DNA of 64,000 nt, taken from contig NZ_JBDZDR010000004.1 in assembly GCF_040049255.1 (NCBI RefSeq), positions 62,001-126,000 of the forward strand, in the 5' to 3' direction. Under the pieces are notes generated by a model. It had not been told where the DNA came from, made no database searches, and saw only the letters and a list, made by a program, of their open reading frames with translations. The position numbers and the translations under genes are program-made. Source of the DNA: Pseudaminobacter sp040049255. Its GTDB lineage: Bacteria > Pseudomonadota > Alphaproteobacteria > Rhizobiales > Rhizobiaceae. Below are positions 45,516 through 54,777 of the stretch, piece after piece (within the stretch, counting starts at the first letter, position 1; the number at the start of each line of letters is the position of its first letter).

Positions 45516-46270
45516 GCGGCGTTGTCCTGCGCGAACTGTCCGGCATGGCGGAATTCCGCGCTGCCGAGGCGCTTCAGCGTGAAGTCTGGGGTCAGGGCGA
45601 CCTGCCCGATCCGGCCGATTTGATGATGGTAATCCAGGCCGAGGGCGGCCTCGCCGGCGGCGCCTTTGCGGAGGGGCAGCTTCTCGGCTACGTCTTCGGC
45701 TTTCCGACACGCGACCCTTCGATCCAGCATTCGCACCGGCTGGCCGTACGGCCGATGGCGCGCGGCGCTGGCCTCGGCGTCCGCCTCAAGCGGTATCAGC
45801 GCAGTTGGTGCCTGGCGCGGGGCATCACCCTGATTCGCTGGACATTCGATCCTTTGCGCGCAGTGAACGCCGTCTTGAACATTCATCAGTTGGCGGCGAC
45901 CTCGAACACCTATCTCGAGGATTATTACGGCGAGATGGAAGGGATCAACCGCGGCCTCGCTTCCGACCGGCTTCTTGTGGACTGGCACCTCGATGCGCCG
46001 GTGGTCGCCGCCCTGGCGCAGGGTGGGCAGCGCCCTGTGCAGCCAGCCACAGCGCTACCGCTTTCCCTTCCCAAAGACCTCGAGCAACTGACGCAAACGG
46101 CGCCTGACCAGGCCCGCGACCTGCGCAACCAACTACGCGCTCTGTTGCAGACGGCATTCGCAAACGGGCGCTCGATCGTTGATTTCGACAGGAACGAACG
46201 GTGCTATCTTCTGGCCGAAGAGCAATCGAGCACGGCTGAGGATTCCAGCCGGAAAGCGATCCGGCTGTAA
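45512..46270 (+). CDS. GNAT N-acyltransferase (COG3375 type), partner of the racemase
   Basis: A 252-residue protein: VWGQGDLPDPADLMMVIQAEGG, LAVRPMARGAGLGVRLKRYQR (acyl-CoA-binding R/Q-x-x-G-x-G/A-like loop) and IRWTFDPLRAVNAVLNIHQL, features of the predicted GNAT family that co-occurs with NSAR enzymes. In that pathway a GNAT N-succinylates D-amino acids, NSAR epimerises them, and a desuccinylase releases the L-form. Its ATG overlaps the racemase stop (ATGA). No desuccinylase is visible nearby. Confidence 0.85.
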   Translation: MSGVVLRELSGMAEFRAAEALQREVWGQGDLPDPADLMMVIQAEGGLAGGAFAEGQLLGYVFGFPTRDPSIQHSHRLAVRPMARGAGLGVRLKRYQRSWCLARGITLIRWTFDPLRAVNAVLNIHQLAATSNTYLEDYYGEMEGINRGLASDRLLVDWHLDAPVVAALAQGGQRPVQPATALPLSLPKDLEQLTQTAPDQARDLRNQLRALLQTAFANGRSIVDFDRNERCYLLAEEQSSTAEDSSRKAIRL

Positions 46271-46273
46271 GGG

Positions 46274-46302
46274 ATGACGTCAGGTCAATCTGATGACGTC
46301 AT
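46274..46302 (+). terminator. ATGACGTCA inverted repeat after the GNAT gene
   Basis: ATGACGTCA and TGACGTCAT form a perfect nine-base stem with an 11-base loop, starting four bases after the stop codon. Each arm is itself the palindrome TGACGTCA. No T tract follows, so it may be a weak terminator or a protein-binding site. Confidence 0.45.
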
Positions 46303-46901
46303 GCCTTGGGAAGGTAGGAAAGCTCGGGCCACCCCGGGCACCGCATTCCACTCCGCGATCGCCCCGTGGCGGTGTAGGGCGCCTCTAGGAAACTATCACT
46401 GATCCCCAGTTGACCTGACATCACACCTCTTATGTGCTTCAAGAAACGGCCGCTCTGCGCCGATTGTTTCCGAAAGAGGACCGACAGAAATCGGCACTAA
46501 CAGCCCGTCCGCAACGCGCCCATGTTGGACATAGAGGCGAACTTTGCCAACGCACGGAAGCAGACGCCGCTGGTCACGTTGCTGAAGGCCGCAGCCGCGC
46601 CAGAATCGGCCTAATGTGGCTGTCCTCCAACCTAACATTCGCGTCGCGGGAAGAGGAAAGAGCACGGAAGGTGAGATGATCCGCCGCCGGCCGAAAGCGC
46701 AATGCACGCTGCACAACAATGCGACGCTGGAACTTTCCAGCAGGCCCTCGCTACGCCGTGGGCAGACATGGGGGATACACCCGGGGACTTCACCTTGAAG
46801 TGCTGCTTCTGTGATCCCTCACTGATTGTCGATTCACGAAGCCGCACTAATGTTGATACGACAGTTAGCAAGCTGGCTTCGCGGCCAAGATCGAGGTCGT
46901 C
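46303..46901. other. gene-free spacer upstream of DUF3300 gene
   Basis: About 600 bases without a convincing gene on either strand. They contain dispersed repeat copy C and presumably the promoter of the DUF3300 gene; no promoter elements stand out. Confidence 0.5.
46507..46567. repeat. dispersed intergenic repeat, copy C
   Basis: Blocks GTCCGCAACGCGCCCATGTTGGAC (in part), GAGGCGAACTTTGCC and ACGGAAGCAGAC align with copies A and B, with more substitutions at the 3' end. Confidence 0.6.
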
Positions 46902-48314
46902 ATGACACGCTGGCGTTGGGTTTTGGCGGCTACCTCATTTACTCTTGTCGCCGCATTTGTAACGCTTCCCGCAACTCATGCACAGCAACAGACGGGTGCT
47001 GCAAACGCGCCAGGAGGCACGCCCACCCCGGCCCTGCGCACCGCTGACGAGTTGAAGGTCCTCGTCGCTCCGATCGCGCTTTATCCGGATGAACTGGTCG
47101 CCGTGATCTCGCAGGCAGCTCTCTACCCGCTTCAGATCGTCGAGGCTGAGCGTTATCTCCAGCAATACGCCAAGGACAAGAGCCTTAAGCCTAAGGCAGA
47201 CTGGGATAGCAGCGTCATCTCGCTGCTCAACTATCCTGAGATCGTCAAGCAGATGAGCCGGGATCTCGATTGGACCCAGCAACTGGGCAGCGCGATTGTC
47301 GATCAGCAGAAGGATGTGTTGGTCGCGATCCAGCAACTGCGCCACGAGGCGGTTGAAAAGGACATCATCAAGTCGGACGACAAGATCAAGGTGACGGAGG
47401 AAGAGAACAAGGTCATCATCCAGTCAGCGATCCCAGACAAGATCTATGTGCCGCAATACGACCCGGAAATGCTTTACGTGGCTGAGTACCCGGCACAACC
47501 GATCTCCTACTATCCCGAAGCCTATCCCGACTATTGGTACCCGACGGCTCCCTTCTTTGCCGCGGCGGTCACCGGCGCAGCATGGGCGGCCGCCATCGAC
47601 TGGAACGACTGGGGTGTCTGGGGCGGGCGCTGGGGCAACGACATTGATGTCGACTGCAACCATTGCTTCAACAATCGCGACTTCAACGGCAAGGTGAACT
47701 TCAACGACATCGACTGGCGCAATGTCGACCGGTCGAAGATCAATATCAACCGGGATCAATCCGCCAAGTTCAGCCAGGCGAACATCAGGAACAGCTTGGA
47801 GCGCAATGGCGCGAACAACGTTGGCAATCGGGCCGCCAACATCAGGAACGAGCGCAAGCCAGCGGCATCCCGCAACGCTGGCAATGTTCGGAAAAGCACG
47901 CTCGAGGGTTTGAAGGGCCAACCCGGCCAGCACAAGGCAAATCTCAACAAGCAGAACGTCAACAGGGCCAAAGCCAAGAGCGCTGGCGCCGCGAAGGCGA
48001 CCGCCCACAAGCCCAACGTCAAGACAGCGTCCAACGTCAACCGGCCTTCCGCGAAAGCGAGGCCCACAAGTGGGGCGCATAACCGGGCGAAAAAACCGTC
48101 CGGCGTGAGCAACCCCCGTCATGGCAAGATGCAGAACGTGGCTTCAAATCGCGGCGCTCACGCGATGCGAGCCGCTAGCCATGGCCGCCACGGCATGACC
48201 GCGTATCGCCCTCGTCACCAGATGGCCGGTGCCCGGCGCGGTGGTGGCCAAGCCATAGGTCGCGGCGGCTTTCGAGGCGGCGGCGGCTTTCGTGGAGGCG
48301 GGCGGCGGCGCTGA
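46902..48314 (+). CDS. DUF3300 domain protein, secreted
   Basis: A 470-residue protein with a signal peptide (MTRWRWVLAATSFTLVAAFV, cleaved near THAQ). Residues about 45-290 are DUF3300: LKVLVAPIALYPDELVAVI, ASTYPLQ-like ALYPLQIVEAERYL, and IYVPQYDPEMLY. The last 180 residues are a basic low-complexity tail rich in Asn, Lys, Arg and Ala ending in Gly/Arg repeats (GGFRGGGGFRGGGRRR). The function of DUF3300 is unknown; the basic tail could bind polyanions in the periplasm or outside. Confidence 0.9.
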   Translation: MTRWRWVLAATSFTLVAAFVTLPATHAQQQTGAANAPGGTPTPALRTADELKVLVAPIALYPDELVAVISQAALYPLQIVEAERYLQQYAKDKSLKPKADWDSSVISLLNYPEIVKQMSRDLDWTQQLGSAIVDQQKDVLVAIQQLRHEAVEKDIIKSDDKIKVTEEENKVIIQSAIPDKIYVPQYDPEMLYVAEYPAQPISYYPEAYPDYWYPTAPFFAAAVTGAAWAAAIDWNDWGVWGGRWGNDIDVDCNHCFNNRDFNGKVNFNDIDWRNVDRSKININRDQSAKFSQANIRNSLERNGANNVGNRAANIRNERKPAASRNAGNVRKSTLEGLKGQPGQHKANLNKQNVNRAKAKSAGAAKATAHKPNVKTASNVNRPSAKARPTSGAHNRAKKPSGVSNPRHGKMQNVASNRGAHAMRAASHGRHGMTAYRPRHQMAGARRGGGQAIGRGGFRGGGGFRGGGRRR

Positions 48315-48353
48315 AACCTTGCAAAACGTGACTAGGTCTTCTGTCACGAGCCC

Positions 48354-49550
48354 CTACTTTGCACCAGAGGTGTCTTTGCTGATCACTTCCAGTGTGTGCC
48401 GCGCGATCATCAGTTCTTCGTCTGTGGGAACGACGAGCAAGACAATGCGGCTGGAACTGGTCGAAATCGCCAGCCTTCCCTCTGCATTCGCCACCGGGTC
48501 AAGCTCGGCCCCCAGCCAGGCAAGGTTTTCGACAATGCGCGCGCGCATCAACGCCGAGTTTTCTCCAATGCCGGCTGTGAAGACAAACGCATCAAGACCA
48601 TTCAAGGCTGCGGCGAGCGTGCCTGCATAAAGCCCGACACGGTAGACAAAATAATCCAGGGCGAAGGCGGCTTGCGGACTGTCGCTTTCCAGCAGATCAC
48701 GGACGTCGCTGCTGATGCCGGAAAGGCCCTTCAGCCCGCTTTCGCGGTATAGGAGATCCTGAATCTCTGTCGCCGTCATCCCCGTTTCTGTCATGAGGTA
48801 GAGGATCACGCCCGGATCGATCTGACCGCAACGCGTTCCCATCGGCAGCCCGTCGAGCGCGGTAAATCCCATCGTGGTTTCGATGCTGCGCCCCGCGAAT
48901 ATGGCACACATTGAGGCGCCGTTTCCCAGATGGGCGACGATCACCCGCTGGTCAGCAATCTTCGGGGCCACTTCGCGGAGCCGCGCGGAGACATATTCAT
49001 AGGATAGGCCATGGAAGCCGTAGCGCCGCGCACCTCGACCATGGAAGCGCCGAGGGAGTGCATAATAGTCCGCTACGTCGGTGTGGCCTCGGTGGAACCC
49101 GGTGTCGAAACAGGCCACTTGAGGCAAGTCGGGGCGACTCTGCAGCAGCATGCGGATCGGCTCCAGATTGCCGGGTTGATGGAGGGGAGCAAGAGGAACG
49201 AAGCGTTCCAGATTTCGCAGGACGCTTTCGTTCACCCTTAGGGGTTGGTCATGATCCGGTCCTCCTTGAACCACGCGATGCCCGACGGCGACAAGATTGA
49301 AGCCCTGCCTCTCGCTCAGCCAGGTTCCCGCAAGTTGGGCGGCGGCGGAAAGGTCGGGTATATGATCGTGCGAATAGCCCTGGTCTATCAGTGGCACCCC
49401 GTCCACCCCTAAGGCGCGCATGCGCGGCGAGGTGCCGACGCCGTCCACGAGCCCCTTGACCAACCGCTGCAAATCGCCTGCTGCGGCGACGCCGAACAAT
49501 TGGAACTTCAGGCTTGATGAACCCGCATTGATGACAAGGACCGTTTCCAT
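48354..49550 (-). CDS. ackA: acetate kinase
   Basis: A 398-residue acetate kinase: VLVINAGSSSLKFQLF (N-terminal signature), CFDTGFHRGHTDVADYYALPRR, RRYGFHGLSYEYVS (second signature), VAHLGNGASMCAI and FTAGIGENSALMR. It interconverts acetate/ATP and acetyl phosphate. No phosphotransacetylase gene is adjacent. The ATG at 49550 begins the conserved sequence; 13 extra codons upstream are in frame. Confidence 0.95.
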   Translation of the reverse strand: METVLVINAGSSSLKFQLFGVAAAGDLQRLVKGLVDGVGTSPRMRALGVDGVPLIDQGYSHDHIPDLSAAAQLAGTWLSERQGFNLVAVGHRVVQGGPDHDQPLRVNESVLRNLERFVPLAPLHQPGNLEPIRMLLQSRPDLPQVACFDTGFHRGHTDVADYYALPRRFHGRGARRYGFHGLSYEYVSARLREVAPKIADQRVIVAHLGNGASMCAIFAGRSIETTMGFTALDGLPMGTRCGQIDPGVILYLMTETGMTATEIQDLLYRESGLKGLSGISSDVRDLLESDSPQAAFALDYFVYRVGLYAGTLAAALNGLDAFVFTAGIGENSALMRARIVENLAWLGAELDPVANAEGRLAISTSSSRIVLLVVPTDEELMIARHTLEVISKDTSGAK

Positions 49551-49769
49551 AGCAACCACGTCACCATCATCACCGCCGCGCCTCAGCAAAGCCCTCGCTA
49601 TTGCGCATGAGGTAAGCCCCTGCGGACGTAACTTCTATGCTAGCATAAGTTCCCAGACGTCCCGGAATAATACCGCATCGACGATACATTCGAGCCGGAT
49701 GGAGTGGGCATTTGCCACCTTAAGCGGGGGCATTGTTGCCGTGCCATCCAGTTCGCACCAACTCAAAGT

Positions 49770-50459
49770 CTAGATACGGCATCCTGTGATGACACCAACC
49801 ATGCACAGACTGTGCAGGATTATCTGCAAGCCAAGGGCAATTTGGGTAACGCCGAGAACGACGGCAAACACTTGAAGCGCGGTGCCAACCCATCTCAAAA
49901 TCGACTCGGCGAACAGCATTGCGACCCAGTCAAGCAGCAAGATGAGGGCGACGATCGCGCCTACCCGAAACTGTGAGTGGTACTGCTCCCCTGCCAGGGT
50001 CGCAAACACGATCACTGCGGCAACCCCGTAGGGTGTGACTATTATCGGAAACGCCAGTGGAGTGAGGGCATGCCCCAATTCTGCGGGCGGCTGGTCCTCG
50101 TTCGAGCGCTCGACGGCGCCCGACGATTGTTGCAGTACGGTTCCCAGGGCGACCAGAAACAGGACAATGCCTCCGGTCATCGCGAGCACAGGCACTGAGA
50201 TTTCGAAGCCCTCCAGCAAGTTGCGGCCTAGCATGACGGCAATTGCCAGCGCAGCGGCCGAAAACAGAATGGCCCTCGTGGCGAGCCGCCGACGAAACAC
50301 GGAATCGGCTTTGTGCGACATGTTCACGAAGGGCACCAGGATCTTGACCGGTCCAAGCATCAGAAACAGCATGAAGAAGATTTTGCGTGCTCCGAACTCC
50401 GGCGGCGGCGCCGAGATCGCAAGGACCAGTTCCTGCGCGAAGGTGGGGATCGGGAACAT
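49770..50459 (-). CDS. MarC family integral membrane protein
   Basis: About 229 residues with six hydrophobic helices in the MarC pattern: FFMLFLMLGPVKILVPFVNM near 35, a loop with EDQPPAELGHALTPLAFPIIVTPYG (the family's central motif LAFPIIxxPG) and a C-terminal hydrophobic pair. MarC proteins are of unknown function. The start is uncertain: ATG at 50459 gives the normal family length, while the frame stays open to 50582. Confidence 0.85.
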   Translation of the reverse strand: MFPIPTFAQELVLAISAPPPEFGARKIFFMLFLMLGPVKILVPFVNMSHKADSVFRRRLATRAILFSAAALAIAVMLGRNLLEGFEISVPVLAMTGGIVLFLVALGTVLQQSSGAVERSNEDQPPAELGHALTPLAFPIIVTPYGVAAVIVFATLAGEQYHSQFRVGAIVALILLLDWVAMLFAESILRWVGTALQVFAVVLGVTQIALGLQIILHSLCMVGVITGCRI

Positions 50460-50812
50460 GATGACAGCGATACACACAAGGAACGGTACATTGAGCTCCG
50501 CTGGCGCCCGGTGCGTCGGATGCGACGCGCAGCGCTCCCTCTTTGAACGATAGCTCCGAACCCCACCGAGCATCCGGTTCACCCATCAGGCCTAACGCGC
50601 CGCGATAATCGGTCTTTCCTAGAAGATCGCCGCAGGCACCTTGTTCCGCCGCTTCGGCGGCATCGAGGGGATTCCTAGTGGCTCGCCGAATAGTCGAGCG
50701 TGGGCGGCTTCCAAGCCCCTCCCAAGGCCACATGGACAGCATCTTTCCTGTCTTGTTCGCTGTTTCATCTCGCGTCGCGTTCTCGATCGCTTGGCGCAGT
50801 GCTGGATCCCAT

Positions 50813-51589
50813 TTACTCGGATATTGCGGCAATGCTGGCGGCCGCATCAATCATCGGCTGTTGGTCCACTTCAATGGCCCCGGCTCCCGGCCTGTCGAGG
50901 TCCAGTATCAGGACTATGACGCAAGTGACCAGGAAGCCCATGACGTAGACCGGTATCCGAGAGCGCCGGGCTTTAAGACCGCTTGCGTAACCTGCGAACC
51001 CGCTCGCGACGATGGCGATTCCGAAAAGTGCCAATTGCACTATGTTCGGCACGCGACTGCGGTGCGCGGCCAGCCGTCTTGCTTGGTCGTCGATCATCCC
51101 ATTCAGGGCCTGGATGAACAGGCCTGAGGGTATCATCCCGCGATCGGATGCGGCCATCGCCATTGCCTGTTGCCAGAGTTTCTCTTGGATCGCATTCGAC
51201 TTGTCGATCTCCGCCGCCCATTCGGCTTGTGTTGTTGAACGCGTGGTGAGATCGAGCCGGATGTTCACGTAGTCCCGCAGCAGGTCCAATACTTCCTTGC
51301 GATGCGGTTCGGGTAGGAGGCGCGCGCGCAAGGCTGTCGTAGTGATTGCATTGGCTTCGGCCAACACGGCAGTTCGTCGAGCGTCAAAGCGCGAGAGCGC
51401 CGTGGCAAACGTGAAGGCCACTACCAGTGCCAGCAGACCGATGACCGCGCCTTCCAGTGTGGGAACGTGATCGTCGCCCTGGTCACCAACGCGCGCACCA
51501 AGCTGACGACCGATCTCGATCGCGGTCAGAATTGCGAGGATGCCAACCAGAAATATCGTTGGAAGCGAATAGTCATACAGATCGACCAT
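50813..51589 (-). CDS. DUF4239 membrane protein
   Basis: A 258-residue protein with two N-terminal helices (IFLVGILAILTAIEIG and GAVIGLLALVVAFTFATALSRFDARR, the latter the DUF4239/bestrophin-like hallmark with FDARR) and two C-terminal helices (IVQLALFGIAIVASGFAGYA, VYVMGFLVTCVIVLILDLDRPG). The middle part is helical and soluble. Role unknown. GGGAG lies seven bases before the ATG at 51589. Confidence 0.88.
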   Translation of the reverse strand: MVDLYDYSLPTIFLVGILAILTAIEIGRQLGARVGDQGDDHVPTLEGAVIGLLALVVAFTFATALSRFDARRTAVLAEANAITTTALRARLLPEPHRKEVLDLLRDYVNIRLDLTTRSTTQAEWAAEIDKSNAIQEKLWQQAMAMAASDRGMIPSGLFIQALNGMIDDQARRLAAHRSRVPNIVQLALFGIAIVASGFAGYASGLKARRSRIPVYVMGFLVTCVIVLILDLDRPGAGAIEVDQQPMIDAAASIAAISE

Positions 51590-52349
51590 GAGACAACTCC
51601 CGTCAGAATGGGTCATCCCGCTCTATTGGAACGTCTAGCCCGCTTGATCGCAAGTGCCTCCGTCCCGACATTGAATTGAACTATTCCCTCCCATCTTGTT
51701 CAAATTCGTGTGGACTGAGATAGCTCACCAGGCCAGCATGGTTGTTGGCGAATCCACGGAGCATCAGTGCTGGTTCAGCCTGACTACCCGGGACTTGTCG
51801 ATCTGTCATGCAGTGGCGGTGCGGGTGATTGCGCTTCGGCGCCGATGCAGTGCTGAGGGACTGGTCGATCAGCCCGGAGACGTTGAGAATCTCGGCCCCC
51901 TCAGCTTGCGAAGGTCTAAAGCTTCCACGTGCGAAGCTAACGGCAGCTTACCGCGATGTGCACCCCGAAACCGGACGGTCCGCTAGCGGCCCCCAAGCTG
52001 CCGGGCGGCAGCGCGCCCGATCTCCGCCATTCGGCAATAAGTCCGACACTCCCAAAAGCGGACGTTCATGGGGTGCGCTCGCAATATCCAAATCGCGCCC
52101 CCAAAATCGGCCGTTGAGCACATCGGTGGAATACAGCAAGCGGAAGCCCTCGCGACCACATGCGCACTACGGTCGTACCAATGCGCACGCGAATGACGTT
52201 TAGCGCAACAGGTCGGACGACGCGACTGACCTGAACGCAGCCTCGATTTTACCCAAAGCGCTAAGCGAGGCGCGCGACTGGTGGAGCAGCCTTGCGGATG
52301 AACATTCTTGCCGTTTACATCTGTCCCCAAACGATTTGAGGTCGCGAAC
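51590..52349. other. gene-free spacer at left edge of RiPP island
   Basis: About 760 bases in which no frame on either strand looks like a conserved protein. It contains a second type of dispersed repeat (52011-52070). It appears to be decayed sequence between core genes and the accessory block. Confidence 0.5.
52011..52070. repeat. dispersed repeat, type 2, copy 1
   Basis: GCGCCCGATCTCCGCCATTC followed about 24 bases later by AAAGCGGACGTTCATGG. The same order occurs at 59404-59470 (GCGCCCGATCTCGGCCATTC, then GAAAGCTGACATCGCTGG). The two copies bracket the RiPP island. Confidence 0.5.
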
Positions 52350-52950
52350 CGTGCAGAAATTCTACTTACGCGCTGGAGAAGCTGCGCGAGCTTCTGCAGT
52401 CCGACGAGGTAAGCGCGGACGGCAAATTGCCGACGGAATGGGTGCTTTCCGAGAGGCTCGGCGTTGGACGCCGCGACATCCGGCGTGCCCTCGAGGTTCT
52501 GGAGGCGGAGGGCCGTGTCTGGCGTCGCCAGGGGTCGAGTACTTGCGCTGGTCTGCGGCCGGACTCGGCGCAATCGTCGCCGGGACGGATTTCCTCGAGA
52601 TCATGGAAGTTCGTCTGCGCATCGAGCCGCAGATGGCGCAACTGGCGGCCCTCCGAGCCAAGGCTCCCGATGTCGAGCGTCTGTACGAACTTGTCGGCAA
52701 GTAATGGGGATGAAGATAACGGCTGCTATGGTGCGGCAGTTCGAAGACCATTCGAGCGGCTTTCGAAGAGGTCGAGCTTCTTGAGACCTGGCGCCGCACG
52801 CGGTTCCGGGGAGCGACCAGCCATTCTGGCGTCCTGGAATCGTCAGCGGGCATCGGTCCTGCCCAGAGCACCCGACACGGCAACAAGCTTCGCGCATCAC
52901 CCGATGCCGGCCATCTTGCACAAACTGGCTGCATGCGGCATCGTCTGCAA
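52350..52950 (+). pseudogene. GntR/FadR-family regulator pseudogene
   Basis: Frame fragments together resemble an FCD-domain GntR regulator. First fragment: ALEKLRELLQ, LPTEWVLSERLGVGRRDIRRALEVLEAEGRVWRRQG (the winged helix-turn-helix, about 52372-52530). After a frameshift near 52530: EIMEVRLRIEPQMAQLAALRAK and VERLYELVG (about 52600-52703), then a stop; a third fragment VELLETWRRTRFRG begins at 52771. At least two frameshifts and a stop interrupt it. It ends just before the RiPP operon and may once have controlled a neighbouring gene. Confidence 0.8.
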
Positions 52951-52995
52951 CCATGCTTGAACTCTTGGCGACGGGATGACGCAAAGGAGCCGCAA

Positions 52996-53304
52996 GTGCC
53001 AACCCCCACAGCCTTACTCACCGTATCGTCCGCCACACGACTGGCTCTCCCGTCACATGTCTCGTTGCAATCGCTCGGCGAGGAGGACGGAGGCGTGCTG
53101 CTGAGGATCGATACCGGCGAGATGTACACCGTCAATGACACCACGCTGAGCTTCCTGCAGGAACTCGACGGCGAACGCAGTGTCGCCGACATTGCCGGCC
53201 GGATGGTTGACGCTTTCGACGTGGAACCAGCAATTGTGCTGGCTGACCTGATCGAGGTCGCCAACGGGCTTGCTGCCGAATCCCTGGTCGTCATCGCCCA
53301 ATGA
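52996..53304 (+). CDS. PqqD-family RiPP recognition element (lasso B1-type)
   Basis: A 102-residue protein whose C-terminal 80 residues match the PqqD/RRE fold: GVLLRIDTGEMYTVNDTTLSFLQEL, then DGERSVADIAGRMVDAFDVEP. RREs bind the leader peptide of RiPP precursors and hand it to the protease. The start is a GTG at 52996 with AAAGGAG six bases upstream, the strongest ribosome site nearby. Its stop overlaps the B2 start by four bases, so it is coupled to the next three genes. Its predicted ligand is the leader with the YxxPxL motif encoded at 56039. Confidence 0.9.
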   Translation: MPTPTALLTVSSATRLALPSHVSLQSLGEEDGGVLLRIDTGEMYTVNDTTLSFLQELDGERSVADIAGRMVDAFDVEPAIVLADLIEVANGLAAESLVVIAQ

Positions 53305-53768
53305 TGCCGTTTCCCTCCGCACGGTTGCCATTCAGATGGAACCTGTGGATCGCCGCAAGGCTCATGCCGGTATTTGCAAGAAGGCGGCCGCTTGGCGAAA
53401 TTCTCAAACGCGCAACGCCCGATCCGCAGACGCGCGCCTATGGCGACATGGCGCCCGGTGAGGTGATCGCTGCGGTGAAGGCCGTCGTCGCGCGGCCCTG
53501 GCGGATGCGGCGGCGGCGATGCCTGCGCGAGGGATTGCTGGCCTTTCACTATCTCGCCCTGAGCGGCCAAAGGCCCGTCCTGCATTTCGCGATCGTGCCG
53601 AAGACGGCGCTCACAACCCGGCCGCGCGCGCATTGCTGGGTCAGCCTTGAAGGCCAGACGGTCATGAATCCGCCGCAAGTACCCATGCTCGAGCTCTTCT
53701 CCTATGACGGGCGCACGGCTGCGCCCGCGCAACAAACGGTACAACTGGCGAGCCTAGTTCATGACTGA
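53301..53768 (+). CDS. lasso-peptide-type B2 leader peptidase (transglutaminase-like)
   Basis: A 155-residue protein of the Transglut_core3/lasso B2 family: Cys74 in RRRCLREGLLAFHYLALSG, ARPVLHFAI-like HFAIVPKT, and His111 in RAHCWVSLEGQ. In most B2 proteins the next motif is HAWVEVDG; here it is HCWVSLEG, so the third triad residue is Glu or lies elsewhere. B2 removes the leader peptide, using the RRE for recognition. Its last eight bases overlap the kinase gene. Confidence 0.9.
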   Translation: MMPFPSARLPFRWNLWIAARLMPVFARRRPLGEILKRATPDPQTRAYGDMAPGEVIAAVKAVVARPWRMRRRRCLREGLLAFHYLALSGQRPVLHFAIVPKTALTTRPRAHCWVSLEGQTVMNPPQVPMLELFSYDGRTAAPAQQTVQLASLVHD

Positions 53769-54777
53769 AGCAGCCATTCTGCTGGATTTCGTCGGATCGC
53801 GTTTCAAGGTGACTGCGGACGCCGGGTCTTGGATCGATAGGCTGCGCCAGGCCTTTGGGGGCTTTGTTCGTGACGACGCGGTCACATCACCCGATTTCGA
53901 ATTGACGATCCGCGAAACCACCAGCCCGGCCTGGGCCGGCGGATTGCCTCTGACCTGGGAGGGCCAACTGCCCGACGGCCATATGGGACGTGTGTTCGAG
54001 TCCGACGGATCGGCCGTGCTCGAGGTCGACGGCGGCGGCGTCCTTGTCATCGACCATCTCGAACGCAAGGCCCTCGCCGAGTTCCGGCCGGGGAGCCATT
54101 CACATTTCTTCGGCTCCGCCGTCATGCTCGTCACCGACGCTGCACTCATGGCCACAGGCCAGCATATGGTTCACGCCGCCTGCCTGATCGAGAAGCGGTC
54201 CGGGCGGGCGGCGCTCGTGTGCGTTCCATCGGGAGGCGGCAAGACGACGACGGCGTTGGCGCTTGCCCATGACGGGTACTCGCTGATGACCGACGACGCC
54301 AGCGCCCTGATCCCCGATGCCGCCCGACCGCATGTCTGGGGATTTCCTCGGCCTCTCAAGGTTCACCGCAGAACCGCCGAACTGCTGCCGTGGCTTGGGA
54401 CATTGCCGGACTGCTGGGACGAGAATGGGGAGCAAGGCTTGCCACTCGAGGGCCTTGCGGGTCGCATTGAGGTGGCAACTGGGCGAGAACCGGTAGAATT
54501 GGCCGCCATCTTCCTGCTTGGGCCACGCTCGACAGGCGGACACGCAATAGCGCCGCTGCCGAAGTCGGAAATGCTGTTCGCCATCGCACATGACAACGTC
54601 GCCTGGCGCCCCGCCGGCCTGGTTCCCAGGGCGATCAGGCGCTTCAATGCCTTCGCCCAGATGGTCGCACAGGTGCCGACCTTTGTCATTTCAGCCGGGA
54701 CGGAGCTGGCAACTTTGCCGGCCCTGGTTGCCGCGGCGATGGACCGTTCCACGCAGCCCGGGAGGAATTTGCCATGA
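53761..54777 (+). CDS. HPr-kinase-like protein of RiPP cluster
   Basis: A 338-residue protein with an HprK/P-like nucleotide-binding core: VPSGGGKTTTALALAHDG (P-loop, about residues 155-172), MVHAACL before it, and LMTDDASALIPD as the acidic segment. In paeninodin-type lasso clusters a kinase of this kind phosphorylates the C-terminal serine of the precursor. The precursor found here has no serine at its end, so another substrate residue (Thr or Ser of the leader, or a nucleotide transfer with the next gene) would be needed. It is coupled to both neighbours by overlaps. Confidence 0.85.
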   Translation: MTEAAILLDFVGSRFKVTADAGSWIDRLRQAFGGFVRDDAVTSPDFELTIRETTSPAWAGGLPLTWEGQLPDGHMGRVFESDGSAVLEVDGGGVLVIDHLERKALAEFRPGSHSHFFGSAVMLVTDAALMATGQHMVHAACLIEKRSGRAALVCVPSGGGKTTTALALAHDGYSLMTDDASALIPDAARPHVWGFPRPLKVHRRTAELLPWLGTLPDCWDENGEQGLPLEGLAGRIEVATGREPVELAAIFLLGPRSTGGHAIAPLPKSEMLFAIAHDNVAWRPAGLVPRAIRRFNAFAQMVAQVPTFVISAGTELATLPALVAAAMDRSTQPGRNLP

